Shown here: positions 1 to 9,742 of the stretch, one piece after another | Layout: every line of letters starts with the position of its first letter | Numbering within the stretch: the first letter of the stretch is position 1 | Source: Bacillota bacterium | Lineage (GTDB): Bacteria > Bacillota_I > Bacilli_A > RF39 > UBA660 | Assembly: GCA_015059445.1 (NCBI GenBank) | Contig: SVAK01000001.1 | Coordinates: forward strand, 151,951-215,950 | Direction of reading: 5' to 3' | Length of the DNA stretch: 64,000 nt | Program-made: the position numbers and the translations under genes | Notes under the pieces: generated by a model | What the model saw: the letters and a program-made list of their open reading frames with translations, nothing else | Told to the model about the DNA's origin: nothing | Databases searched by the model: none

Positions 1-29
1 ATTTATTAAATTTATAGTAAAATTAAAGT

Positions 30-1040
30 ATGAAGAATTTAATGAGTTTAAGTATTAGTGAATTAGAAAATTATTTTATAAGTATAGGTGAAAAGAAATT
101 TAAAGCTATACAAGTTTTTGAATGGCTGTATGTACATAAAGAAAAAAATATTAATAATTTTACTAATTTAAAAAAAGAAGTAAGAGATAAGCTAGCTTCG
201 GATTTTAATTTGGAATTTATTTCAATAAAAAGAAAAGAAGAGGGGCAATTAGTAAAAAAATATTTATTTGAACTAAATGATAATAATTACGTAGAAGCGG
301 TTTTAATGGAGCACGATTATGGTTTAAGTGTTTGTGTTTCTAGTCAAGTTGGCTGTAATATGGGATGTAAGTTTTGTGAAAGTGGAAGACTAAAAAAAGT
401 GAGAAACTTAGAAACTTTTGAAATGGTTCAACAAATTATTTTAATTGAGGAAGATATTGGTAAAAAAATTCAAAGTGTAGTGGTTATGGGAATAGGAGAA
501 CCGTTTGATAACTATGATAATGTTATTAATTTTGTTAAAATTATAAATCATGCCAAAGGTCTTTCAATTGGAGCTAGACATATAACTATCTCTACTTGCG
601 GATTAGTGCCTAAGATAGAAGAATTCGGTAATCTTCCGCTTCAAGTTAATTTAGCTTTAAGTTTGCATGCATCAAATGATGAAGTTAGAAATAAAATAAT
701 GCCAGTCAATAAAGCGTATAATATAAGTCAAGTAATGTCAGCTATAAAGAACTATATTAATAAAACTAATAGACGGGTTACTATAGAATATGTTATGCTT
801 AATATGGTAAATGATAGCATAAATAATGCATTGGAACTTGCTCATATTTTAAAAGGAATGAATGTTTATGTTAACTTAATACCATATAATGAAACAAATA
901 ATTTAGAATTTAAAAAAAGTGAAAGAATACAAGAATTTAAAGATGCATTATTAAAATGTGGAATTAATGTTACTGTAAGACGGGAATTTGGAGGTAACAT
1001 TAGTGCCGCTTGTGGACAACTTAGAAGTAAAGAGGTGTAA
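30..1040 (+). CDS. rlmN: 23S rRNA (adenine(2503)-C2)-methyltransferase RlmN
   Basis: Radical-SAM CxxxCxxC (CNMGCKFC), RlmN C-terminal motif GGNISAACGQL; 336 aa. Confidence 0.95.
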   Translation: MKNLMSLSISELENYFISIGEKKFKAIQVFEWLYVHKEKNINNFTNLKKEVRDKLASDFNLEFISIKRKEEGQLVKKYLFELNDNNYVEAVLMEHDYGLSVCVSSQVGCNMGCKFCESGRLKKVRNLETFEMVQQIILIEEDIGKKIQSVVVMGIGEPFDNYDNVINFVKIINHAKGLSIGARHITISTCGLVPKIEEFGNLPLQVNLALSLHASNDEVRNKIMPVNKAYNISQVMSAIKNYINKTNRRVTIEYVMLNMVNDSINNALELAHILKGMNVYVNLIPYNETNNLEFKKSERIQEFKDALLKCGINVTVRREFGGNISAACGQLRSKEV

Positions 1041-1042
1041 AG

Positions 1043-1780
1043 ATGAAAGCATGTTATATGACTGACTCAGGACGTGTTAGAAGCCATAATGAAGATAGTG
1101 TCACCATATTAAAAAATGCTAATGATGAGTATTTATTAGTAGTGGCAGATGGCATGGGTGGTCATCGCAAAGGAGAAGTGGCATCAAGTATTGTGGTATC
1201 ACGACTTGGTAAAAGATTTAATGACACTCCAAGCATTGGAACAAAATTAGATGCTGTAAATTGGCTTAATGATAATATTAATGAAATAAATAAAGAAATA
1301 TTAGAATATGGAGAAAATAATATAGATTCTAAAGGCTTAGGTACTACAGTTGTAGTAGCATTATTAACTAAAACGTACTTAATTTTTGGAAATTTAGGAG
1401 ATTCTTCAGGATATGTTATTAAAAACAATAAGTTACATAAAGTAACTAAAGACCATACACTTGTTAATCTTTTAGTAGATGCTGGTAATTTAACTCTAGA
1501 TGAAGCTAAAACTCATCCGAAGAAAAATGTACTTATGAAGGCATTAGGCGCGGCAGAAAAAGCCGATTTGGATATTTTTGATGTTGATATGGAAAGTGAA
1601 GCAATTATGTTATGTAGTGATGGACTTACTAATATGTTAACTGAGGATCAAATTGAAAAAGTTCTAATTGATGAAGAATTAGAAATTGAAGAAAAAGTTG
1701 ATAAATTAATTAAGAAATGTAATGCCAGAGGCGGCAATGATAACATTTCAATTGCATATTTAACAAGGAATGGTGAGTAA
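1043..1780 (+). CDS. prpC: PP2C-family Ser/Thr protein phosphatase (PrpC/Stp1)
   Basis: VADGMGGHRKGEVAS, GDSSGYV, CSDGLTNML, GGNDNISI motifs; upstream of PASTA kinase. Confidence 0.93.
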   Translation: MKACYMTDSGRVRSHNEDSVTILKNANDEYLLVVADGMGGHRKGEVASSIVVSRLGKRFNDTPSIGTKLDAVNWLNDNINEINKEILEYGENNIDSKGLGTTVVVALLTKTYLIFGNLGDSSGYVIKNNKLHKVTKDHTLVNLLVDAGNLTLDEAKTHPKKNVLMKALGAAEKADLDIFDVDMESEAIMLCSDGLTNMLTEDQIEKVLIDEELEIEEKVDKLIKKCNARGGNDNISIAYLTRNGE

Positions 1781-1782
1781 AG

Positions 1783-3558
1783 ATGGTGATGAAAGGGCAA
1801 AAGATTAGTGATCGTTACCAAATAATTAAAAGTATTGGTGAAGGTGGAATGGCAAATGTTTACCTTGCTTATGATACCATTTTAGACAGAAATGTTGCAA
1901 TTAAAGTTTTAAGAGGGGATCTTGCTAATGATGAAAAATTTGTTAGGAGATTTCAGAGAGAAGCTTTAGCAGCAAGTTCTTTATCTAATCCTAACATTGT
2001 TGAAGTATACGATGTTGGTGAAGATAATGGTGAATACTATATCGTAATGGAATATATTGAAGGAAAACACTTAAAACAATTAATTAAGAAGCGTGGTAAA
2101 CTTACGGTTTCGGAAGCGGTAGATATAGTGCTTCAAATAACTGATGGTTTAACAGTAGCTCATGATTCTTATATTATTCATAGAGATATTAAACCGCAAA
2201 ATATTATGATTTTAGAAAATGGTTTAGTTAAGATTACAGACTTTGGAATAGCTATGGCAATGAATTCAACTCAACTTACTCAAACAAATTCAGTAATGGG
2301 AAGTGTTCATTATTTGCCACCAGAACAAGCAAGTGGAAAAGGTTCTACTTTGCAAAGTGATATATATTCAATCGGAATTTTATTTTATGAGCTTTTAACT
2401 GGAAAGCTACCTTTTAAAGGAGAAAATGCAGTTGAAATAGCACTTAAACATTTAAAGGAAGCACTTCCAAGCATAAGAGAAGAAGTGCCAAATATTCCTC
2501 AAAGTGTCGAAAATATAATTATCAAAGCAACAGCTAAAAATCCTAAAAATAGATATGCTGATGCAAGAGAAATGCATGAAGATTTAAAAACTTGTTTAGA
2601 TGCTGCTAGAAATGATGAAGAGAAAATTAAATTAAAATATCAAGAATTATCTGATGATACAAAAATGATTAAACAAGTTAAAGATGATACAAAGAAGAAT
2701 ACAGAAAGTAAAAATGTTAATAATAAAAAGAAGGAAGAGGAAGAAGTAATAGCTAAGAAAATAACAGGTGATGATTTGAAAAAACAAAATAAAACATTGA
2801 TTAGATTAGCATCAATATTTACTGGGCTTATTATCGTGGTCACTTTAATTTTTGTCATGATTATGGTAACTAGCAAAACTGCTACTATTGCAGTTCCTGA
2901 TGTAACAAATAAAACAATTGATGAAGCAATACGTATACTTCAAGATGAAGGATTTACTATATCTGATAATCAAGAGGGTAAAGCTTCTAAAGATATTGAA
3001 GTTGGAAAGGTAGTTGAAACATCTCCTAAGGCTGGTATTAATCGTAAAAAAGGTTCAGAGATAAAATTATATATATCTACCGGAGATGAAACCATTTTAA
3101 TTGAAGATTATACTGGTAAAAATTATTTAGAAGTTAAAGGGGCTTTAGAAGCTAGAGGATTAAAGGTAAATGAAACTCAAGTAGTAGTAGATACTGATAG
3201 TGAATTTAAAACTGATGAAGTAGTAAGCCAAGATGTTGAAGCAGGAACAAGCTTAAAAAAAGGTCAAAGTATTACCCTAAATTATGCGGTAGTAGGTATA
3301 ACTTATCCAGATTTTACGGACGGAACATACACTGTTTCTGATGTTGAGGAATTCTGCGAAAAACATGGCGTTATATTAACAGTAATCGAAATTACTGATA
3401 ATACTTATTTAGATGGAACTATATATTATCAAAGTAGACCTGCTAATGATAATGAAAATCCTGTTACTAAAGGTGCCAAATTAACCATTAAAGTATATAT
3501 TAGCGAAGAAGATGAAGAACCTATTGATCCTGGGGTATGTGAAGATGGTTTATGTTAA
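1783..3558 (+). CDS. prkC: Ser/Thr protein kinase with C-terminal PASTA repeats (PrkC/Stk1)
   Basis: HRDIKPQNIM, DFGIA kinase motifs; TM segment; PASTA-like repeats (VPDVTNKTIDEAIRILQDEGF...). Confidence 0.94.
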   Translation: MVMKGQKISDRYQIIKSIGEGGMANVYLAYDTILDRNVAIKVLRGDLANDEKFVRRFQREALAASSLSNPNIVEVYDVGEDNGEYYIVMEYIEGKHLKQLIKKRGKLTVSEAVDIVLQITDGLTVAHDSYIIHRDIKPQNIMILENGLVKITDFGIAMAMNSTQLTQTNSVMGSVHYLPPEQASGKGSTLQSDIYSIGILFYELLTGKLPFKGENAVEIALKHLKEALPSIREEVPNIPQSVENIIIKATAKNPKNRYADAREMHEDLKTCLDAARNDEEKIKLKYQELSDDTKMIKQVKDDTKKNTESKNVNNKKKEEEEVIAKKITGDDLKKQNKTLIRLASIFTGLIIVVTLIFVMIMVTSKTATIAVPDVTNKTIDEAIRILQDEGFTISDNQEGKASKDIEVGKVVETSPKAGINRKKGSEIKLYISTGDETILIEDYTGKNYLEVKGALEARGLKVNETQVVVDTDSEFKTDEVVSQDVEAGTSLKKGQSITLNYAVVGITYPDFTDGTYTVSDVEEFCEKHGVILTVIEITDNTYLDGTIYYQSRPANDNENPVTKGAKLTIKVYISEEDEEPIDPGVCEDGLC

Positions 3559-4382
3559 GTAATGGATTGATAATTAAAGTAAATAGTGATACTTTTACAG
3601 TAAAATGTGATAATGAAAGTATAGATTGCAAAGCTAGAGGAAAAAATAGATATGAGAAAATTAAACCTTTAGTGGGTGATAGAGTATTAGTAGATAAAGA
3701 TAAAAAAACAATTGAAAAAGTATTAGATAGAAAGAATTCTTTATTAAGACCTCCAGTTGCTAACTTAGACATTGCTCTTATTGTGACAAGTTTAATAAAA
3801 CCTAATTTAAGTTTAACTTTACTAGACAAGTTAGTAAGTATTGTAACAATTAATAATATTGAACCAGTTATTGTTTTTACTAAATTAGATTTGGTTTCAA
3901 GAGAAGAAATAAAAAAATTAAATAAATTAATTAAATACTATGAAAATATTGGTATTAAAGTTTTTAATAATAAGAAAATAAGAAAATTAAAGAAATATTT
4001 AAAAAATAAAATTGTTACAGTTTGTGGTCAAACTGGCGCTGGTAAAAGTACTCTTATTAATAAATTAGATAAAAATTTACATTTAGAAACAAAAGAAATA
4101 TCAGAAGCTCTTGGCAGAGGTGTACATACAACGAGAATAGTAGAATTATTTGAAATTAATAATTACTATATAGTGGACACTCCTGGTTTTTCTTCTATAG
4201 ATATTAATAATTATTCCTCAGATGAAATAAAAAATAGTTTTATTGAATTTAGAAACCTAGAATGTAAATTTAAAGATTGCAAACACGAAAAAGAATTGGG
4301 TTGTAGAGTTATTGAAGAAAAGAATAATGAAAATATTTTAAATAGTAGATATGAAAACTATTTAAGATTTATTAAGGAGTAA
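3552..4382 (+). CDS. rsgA: Ribosome small subunit-dependent GTPase RsgA
   Basis: Circularly permuted GTPase: TKLD, GQTGAGKST, DTPGF; zinc-binding C-terminus CKFKDCKHEKELGC. Confidence 0.94.
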   Translation: MLSNGLIIKVNSDTFTVKCDNESIDCKARGKNRYEKIKPLVGDRVLVDKDKKTIEKVLDRKNSLLRPPVANLDIALIVTSLIKPNLSLTLLDKLVSIVTINNIEPVIVFTKLDLVSREEIKKLNKLIKYYENIGIKVFNNKKIRKLKKYLKNKIVTVCGQTGAGKSTLINKLDKNLHLETKEISEALGRGVHTTRIVELFEINNYYIVDTPGFSSIDINNYSSDEIKNSFIEFRNLECKFKDCKHEKELGCRVIEEKNNENILNSRYENYLRFIKE

Positions 4383-4387
4383 TTGAA

Positions 4388-5023
4388 ATGATTGCAGTTA
4401 GTTACCTAAAAAGTAAATATGAAAAATATGAAACTATTAAATTAATAAATAATAGTAATGCTGATTTAATTCATGTTGATTTAATGGATGGTTTATACGT
4501 AGAAAATAAAAATTTTACAATTGAAGAAGTATTAAATGATTTAAAAGACACAACTAAACCCTTAGATATCCATTTGATGGTTAATAATCCTGAGATTTAT
4601 ATACCTGACTTAGCTAAACTTAAGCCATTTGCAATTACCTTTCATTTAGATGGAACATCAAACCCTTTAGAAGTGATTGATTTAATCAAAGATTATAATA
4701 TAAAAGTAGGAATTGCTATTAATCCTAATGAAGAAAAATTTATTTTAGATGATTATTTGGATATAATCGATTATGTTTTAATTATGAGTGTAGTTCCTGG
4801 TAAAGGCGGCCAAATGTTTATTAAAGAAGTATTGAATAAAGTTAAAGAATTAGAAAATAAAAATCTTCTTATTGGAATTGATGGTGGTATCAATGAATCT
4901 ACTATTATCTATTTAAAAGACTATAAGATAGATATTGTTGTTAGCGGATCTTATGTATGTATGAGCGATAATTATAATAAATCGATAAATATTTTAAGAT
5001 ATAAATTAAATGATTATTTGTAG
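4388..5023 (+). CDS. rpe: Ribulose-phosphate 3-epimerase
   Basis: HVDLMDG, HLMV, MSVVPGKGGQMF, GIDGGIN motifs; 211 aa. Confidence 0.9.
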   Translation: MIAVSYLKSKYEKYETIKLINNSNADLIHVDLMDGLYVENKNFTIEEVLNDLKDTTKPLDIHLMVNNPEIYIPDLAKLKPFAITFHLDGTSNPLEVIDLIKDYNIKVGIAINPNEEKFILDDYLDIIDYVLIMSVVPGKGGQMFIKEVLNKVKELENKNLLIGIDGGINESTIIYLKDYKIDIVVSGSYVCMSDNYNKSINILRYKLNDYL

Positions 5024-5048
5024 AAGAAGTTTGTATACTTCTTTTTTT
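5024..5048 (+). terminator. Rho-independent terminator after rpe
   Basis: AAGAAGT-TTGTAT-ACTTCTT followed by T-run. Confidence 0.75.
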
Positions 5049-5332
5049 ATCGATGAAAAGATTATTGTAAATCCAATCAAGACCACATATATTTCTTGTG
5101 TTGAAAATAATTAGTTATATATTTGAACAGAAGAACGGTCGAGATTAAAACATATTTATAATGAAGAAGAAAATAAATACAAAATAGTTTTAAGCGAATA
5201 ATTAAAATACTTTCTTTTTAAAAGTGTTTTCTTACAAAAATGACAAATTTTAACAAAATTTATAAATTGGAGATTCTCTTATTCTAAAATATAAAATTAT
5301 ATGTTAAAATAATTATAGTAGGGTGAAAAAAG

Positions 5333-7048
5333 ATGACAAGAGAAACTTTTTTGCTTATTGCAGTAGCGTATTATGCATTTACAATGGTAATAGTTGTAAT
5401 TGTTTTAGTATTGATGAATAAAAGATATAGAAAAAATATAACTAACGAAATAAATGCTTTAGAAAGAGATAAAAACTTAATTATTTCTAGTAGTATTTTA
5501 TCTGAATTAAATAAAGTAGAGGCTTTAGTTAATAATGACGAACTAAAGAAAAGATATGATAATTGGCAAAAAAGATTTGAAGCGATTAGAGATGAAGAAA
5601 TACCAAAAATTACTGATGAAATAATTGAGTTACAAGATGATTTTAATGAAAGAGACTATGATAAATTAAAAAAAGGCTTAGTAGACGTTGAGCTTAATAT
5701 CAATTATTTAAAAACTAAAGCAGATTTTTTATTAGAAGAAATTAGAGAGATTACTTTAAGTGAAGAAAGAAATAGAGAAACTATCATTAAACTAAAAGCA
5801 GATTATAGAGAGATAAGAAATTTATATAATAGTAATATTAATGATTTTGAAATAATTAAGAATCCAATTGAATTACAATTTGAAAATGCTGATAAATTAT
5901 TTGGGGCATTTGAAAACGCTATGGAAAAGAATGAATATTTAGAAGTTGGAAAAATAGTAAAAGCAATCGATGATTTAATTGGTAATTTAAAAATAGTAAT
6001 TAATGAGACTAAAACAATAGTTAATTTAGGTAGCGTTCTAATCCCTAAGAGAATTCAAGACATTAATAATATATACCATAAGATGAAATTAGAAGGTTTT
6101 AACTTAGATTATTTAAATATTGAATACAATATTGAGGAAGCTTCTAAAAAAATTCAAGATGTCTTTAGCAGATTAAATGTTTTAAATGTAGTAGATTCTG
6201 TATTTGAACTTAAGACTATGTTAGATTATTTTGACTCTCTATATCATGATTTTGATAAAGAACGAATAACAAGAAAACTATATGAGGAATTCAAAAGAAG
6301 CATTTTAATAAAAGTGAGCAAATTAGAAAAAATTAATAATGAATTATATCGTAAAATTGATGATATTAAATATAGTTATGATTTAACAGACGATGAAGTT
6401 TTAGTAATTGGTGAAATAAAAGAAGAATTTAATAATATTAGAGCTAGTTATGATCGTGTAGTAGAAATGGAAAGAAATAAAACTTTAGCATTCTCACGTC
6501 TTTCCAAAGAAATGGAAATTTTAAATAATAAATTAACAAAATCTGAAGAAAAATTAAATATCGCTTTAAGGACCTTAGGCAGTTTAAAAGAAGATGAATT
6601 AAGAGCTAGAGATCAACTTGATGAGATAAAGGATATCTTATCTCAAGCTAAAGAAAAAGTTAGAAGTTATAAGCTTCCAGTGATACCTAAGAATTATTAT
6701 GTTGAACTAAGTGAAGCTACATTAGCGATAAATGAAATGGTTAAGGAATTGGATAAAAGACCAATTTCTATTAAGACACTTAATCTAAGAGTAGATACTG
6801 CTAGGGATTTAGTTTTAAAAGTATACAATACAATTAATGAAACAATAAAAACTGCTAAGATGGCTGAGACGGCTATTGTATATGGCAATAGATATAGAGT
6901 TGTTAACAAAGAAGTTGATTTTGGGTTAACTAAGGCCGAAAATTCATTTTATAAAGGTAATTTTAAAAATAGTTTAGAGAACGCAATAAATGCTATCAAC
7001 ATTATTGAACCTGGGATTCATAAAAGATTACTAGATGAATATAAGTAG
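5333..7048 (+). CDS. ezrA: Septation ring formation regulator EzrA-like protein
   Basis: N-terminal TM followed by ~540 aa coiled coil; located upstream of nifS-like and thiI as in Bacillus subtilis. Confidence 0.8.
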   Translation: MTRETFLLIAVAYYAFTMVIVVIVLVLMNKRYRKNITNEINALERDKNLIISSSILSELNKVEALVNNDELKKRYDNWQKRFEAIRDEEIPKITDEIIELQDDFNERDYDKLKKGLVDVELNINYLKTKADFLLEEIREITLSEERNRETIIKLKADYREIRNLYNSNINDFEIIKNPIELQFENADKLFGAFENAMEKNEYLEVGKIVKAIDDLIGNLKIVINETKTIVNLGSVLIPKRIQDINNIYHKMKLEGFNLDYLNIEYNIEEASKKIQDVFSRLNVLNVVDSVFELKTMLDYFDSLYHDFDKERITRKLYEEFKRSILIKVSKLEKINNELYRKIDDIKYSYDLTDDEVLVIGEIKEEFNNIRASYDRVVEMERNKTLAFSRLSKEMEILNNKLTKSEEKLNIALRTLGSLKEDELRARDQLDEIKDILSQAKEKVRSYKLPVIPKNYYVELSEATLAINEMVKELDKRPISIKTLNLRVDTARDLVLKVYNTINETIKTAKMAETAIVYGNRYRVVNKEVDFGLTKAENSFYKGNFKNSLENAINAINIIEPGIHKRLLDEYK

Positions 7049-7053
7049 TATTT

Positions 7054-7082
7054 AAGATGGTAGACCATACCATCTTTTTTTG
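7054..7082 (+). terminator. Rho-independent terminator after ezrA
   Basis: AAGATGGTA-GACCA-TACCATCTT + T-run. Confidence 0.8.
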
Positions 7083-7113
7083 ATATAATTTTTATATAAA
7101 ATGGAGTGATATT

Positions 7114-8235
7114 ATGACCTATCTTGATTATAGCGCCACAACACCGATGTCTTTAGATGCACTAGATGCTTATGTAAGAATATCTAAAGAATTTATTGGT
7201 GCTATTTATTCTAATAATATGGCAGGGAAGAATGCAAAAAAAATCTTAGATGAAACAACTAAAGAAATAAGTGATATGTTTAATATAATGGATAAAGAAA
7301 TCATTTATACAAGCGGTGCTACAGAAGCTAATAATATGGCTATAATTGGTGTAGCTTTAGCTAATCATAAAAGAGGTAAACATATTATTACCTCTAAATT
7401 AGAGCATCCATCAGTATATGAAATATATAATTATTTAGAAAGTATTGGTTTTGAAATAAGTTACGTTAATAATGATGAAGATGGCTTAATAGTATTTGAT
7501 GATTTAAAAAAATTAATTAGAGAAGATACAATCCTAGTAAGTATAAGTGCTGTTAATTATGATACGGGAGTAAGACAACCTTTAAAAATGCTTAGACAAA
7601 TTATCAAAAAAGAAAATGAACATACTTTACTTCATTCTGATTTATCACAGGCAATTGGTAAAACTCCTGTTAGTTTTAGAGATATTGATTTAGGTAGTGT
7701 AAGTGCCCATAAAATATATGGTCCAAAAGGGATTGGTTTTTTGTACAAAAACAATTTAGTTAAAATAACCCCATTATTATATGGTAATAAAAGTAATAAT
7801 TATAAACCTGGTATGCCACCGCTTCCTTTAATAGTTAGTATGAAAGAAAGTTTAAAAGCCGCAGTAAAAGATATTGATAAAAGAGATAGATATGTATCCT
7901 TATTAAATGATAGAATAGTTAGTAAATTAGAAAAAATAAGCGGTATTAAAATTAATAAAACAAAATACTCTATACCTCATATTTTAAATATTAGTTTTGA
8001 GAATGTATTGTCTGAAACGTTATCAAATGCTTTATCTAATAAAGAAATTTATGTAAGTACTAATATGAATAATGAAATATCAAGCAGTGTTATGGCCATC
8101 TATAATGATTTGAAAAGAAGTAAATCTACTATGCGTATCAGCCTATCGCATTTAACTACAGTACTAGAAATAAATAGATTTTTAGAAATATTTGAGGTAG
8201 AATATAACACATTGAATAATTTAATTGGTAGGTGA
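7114..8235 (+). CDS. NifS/IscS-family (class V aminotransferase fold) protein, cysteine desulfurase homologue lacking the catalytic Cys
   Basis: YLDYSATTP, SGATEANN, SVSAHKIYGPKGIGFLY (PLP Lys), MRISLS; the ORF contains no Cys residue. Confidence 0.88.
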   Translation: MTYLDYSATTPMSLDALDAYVRISKEFIGAIYSNNMAGKNAKKILDETTKEISDMFNIMDKEIIYTSGATEANNMAIIGVALANHKRGKHIITSKLEHPSVYEIYNYLESIGFEISYVNNDEDGLIVFDDLKKLIREDTILVSISAVNYDTGVRQPLKMLRQIIKKENEHTLLHSDLSQAIGKTPVSFRDIDLGSVSAHKIYGPKGIGFLYKNNLVKITPLLYGNKSNNYKPGMPPLPLIVSMKESLKAAVKDIDKRDRYVSLLNDRIVSKLEKISGIKINKTKYSIPHILNISFENVLSETLSNALSNKEIYVSTNMNNEISSSVMAIYNDLKRSKSTMRISLSHLTTVLEINRFLEIFEVEYNTLNNLIGR

Positions 8236-9428
8236 CGTTTATGAAAAAACTTATTTTCTTAAAATATGGGGAACTTTCGACGAAGAAAGATAATCGAAAC
8301 TTCTTTATTAAGACGCTTAGTGACGATATAAAGAAAAACTTAAAAGATGATGTGGAAATTAAATATGATTTAGGTAGAATGTTCATAATTCCTAAAAATA
8401 ATAATTTTCATGAAGTTATTAAAAAGTTAAAAAACATTTTTGGAATTCATGAAATAATTGTGGCTTATAAATTAGAAGATCGAGAATTAGAAACAATTAA
8501 GGCTAACATTATCAATATCATAAAAGAAAAAAAGTTTAAAACATTTAAAGTTGATGTTAAAAGAAGCGATAAGAATTATCCAATAGATGGTATGAGTTTA
8601 AGAAAAATATTGGGTGGTCATATTTTAAAAAATGCAAATGATATTAAAGTGGATGTTAATAACCCTGAGTTTATAGTAAATGTAGAAATTAGGATTAAAG
8701 AAGTATTAATTTATTTTGATTCTATTAAAGGTATTGGAGGATATCCTGTGGGTACTTTAGGTAAAGGGATACTTATGTTGAGTGGCGGGATAGATTCACC
8801 GGTAGCTGGATATTTAGCTATGAAAAGAGGAATTAAATTAGAAGGTATTTATTTTGAAAGTCCCCCTCATACAAGTGAAGCTGCTTTGGATAAAGTTAAA
8901 GCTTTAGCTAAAAAATTAGCAGTATATAATAATGATATCAAATTACATATTATTAATTTTACGGAAATTCAAGAAGAAATTTATAAAAATATTCCCCATG
9001 AATATTTGATAACTATTATGAGAAGAATGATGTATAGAATTAGTGCTATTGTGGCCGCTCGCAGTAACGCTAAAATAATTGTAAATGGTGAATCAATTGG
9101 TCAAGTAGCAAGTCAAACTCTTACAAGTATGAGTGCTATAAATGAAGTAGTAAAAATACCTGTAATTAGGCCAGTCGCGTGTTTTGATAAATTAGAAATA
9201 ATAGATTTAGCAAAAAAAATTGATACTTATAAAACTAGTATATTACCTTATGAAGATTGTTGTACTATTTTTGTGCCGGAACATCCTGTTATTAATCCAG
9301 ATAAAGAAAAATGTGTAGAATATGAAAAGTTAATTAATTATGAAGATATGATTTATCGTGCGATTAAAAATAGAACAACAATTAAAATTACTGGTGAAGA
9401 TGAATTAGATTTTCAAGATTTATTATAA
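8232..9428 (+). CDS. thiI: tRNA 4-thiouridine sulfurtransferase ThiI (no rhodanese domain)
   Basis: LSGGIDSPVAGY PP-loop, ILPYEDCCTIFVPEHP motif; THUMP-like N-terminus. The annotated ATG at 8232 or the ATG at 8241 may be the start. Confidence 0.94.
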   Translation: MTFMKKLIFLKYGELSTKKDNRNFFIKTLSDDIKKNLKDDVEIKYDLGRMFIIPKNNNFHEVIKKLKNIFGIHEIIVAYKLEDRELETIKANIINIIKEKKFKTFKVDVKRSDKNYPIDGMSLRKILGGHILKNANDIKVDVNNPEFIVNVEIRIKEVLIYFDSIKGIGGYPVGTLGKGILMLSGGIDSPVAGYLAMKRGIKLEGIYFESPPHTSEAALDKVKALAKKLAVYNNDIKLHIINFTEIQEEIYKNIPHEYLITIMRRMMYRISAIVAARSNAKIIVNGESIGQVASQTLTSMSAINEVVKIPVIRPVACFDKLEIIDLAKKIDTYKTSILPYEDCCTIFVPEHPVINPDKEKCVEYEKLINYEDMIYRAIKNRTTIKITGEDELDFQDLL

Positions 9429-9474
9429 TGTATTAAAAGAACTATTTATACCATAATAATAATGGTGAAGAGTT

Positions 9475-9660
9475 GTGATGAAAAATAATAGTTTTTATAA
9501 GGGGCAAGATATCTTAAATAACAATTTTAGAAATATTATGAATAATTATTTTAATCCATATGAATACAATTTTGAAAGCAATTTAAAAGATGAGCAGAAT
9601 ATGGATATTATTAATCAAAAAAGTAAAAGTCATAGTGAGAGAAGTACATTGAAAAAATAG
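9475..9660 (+). CDS. Small Asn-rich hypothetical protein
   Basis: 61 aa ORF between thiI and ackA, followed by a terminator; no recognised family. Confidence 0.55.
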   Translation: MMKNNSFYKGQDILNNNFRNIMNNYFNPYEYNFESNLKDEQNMDIINQKSKSHSERSTLKK

Positions 9661-9661
9661 G

Positions 9662-9690
9662 GAAAACATGTAATTAAACATGTTTTCTTT
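9662..9690 (+). terminator. Rho-independent terminator
   Basis: GAAAACATGT-AATTAA-ACATGTTTTC + T-run. Confidence 0.75.
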
Positions 9691-9742
9691 TGTTTACAAA
9701 ATTAAAATAGTCCTATATAATTGTAATAGAGGTGTAAAAAAT

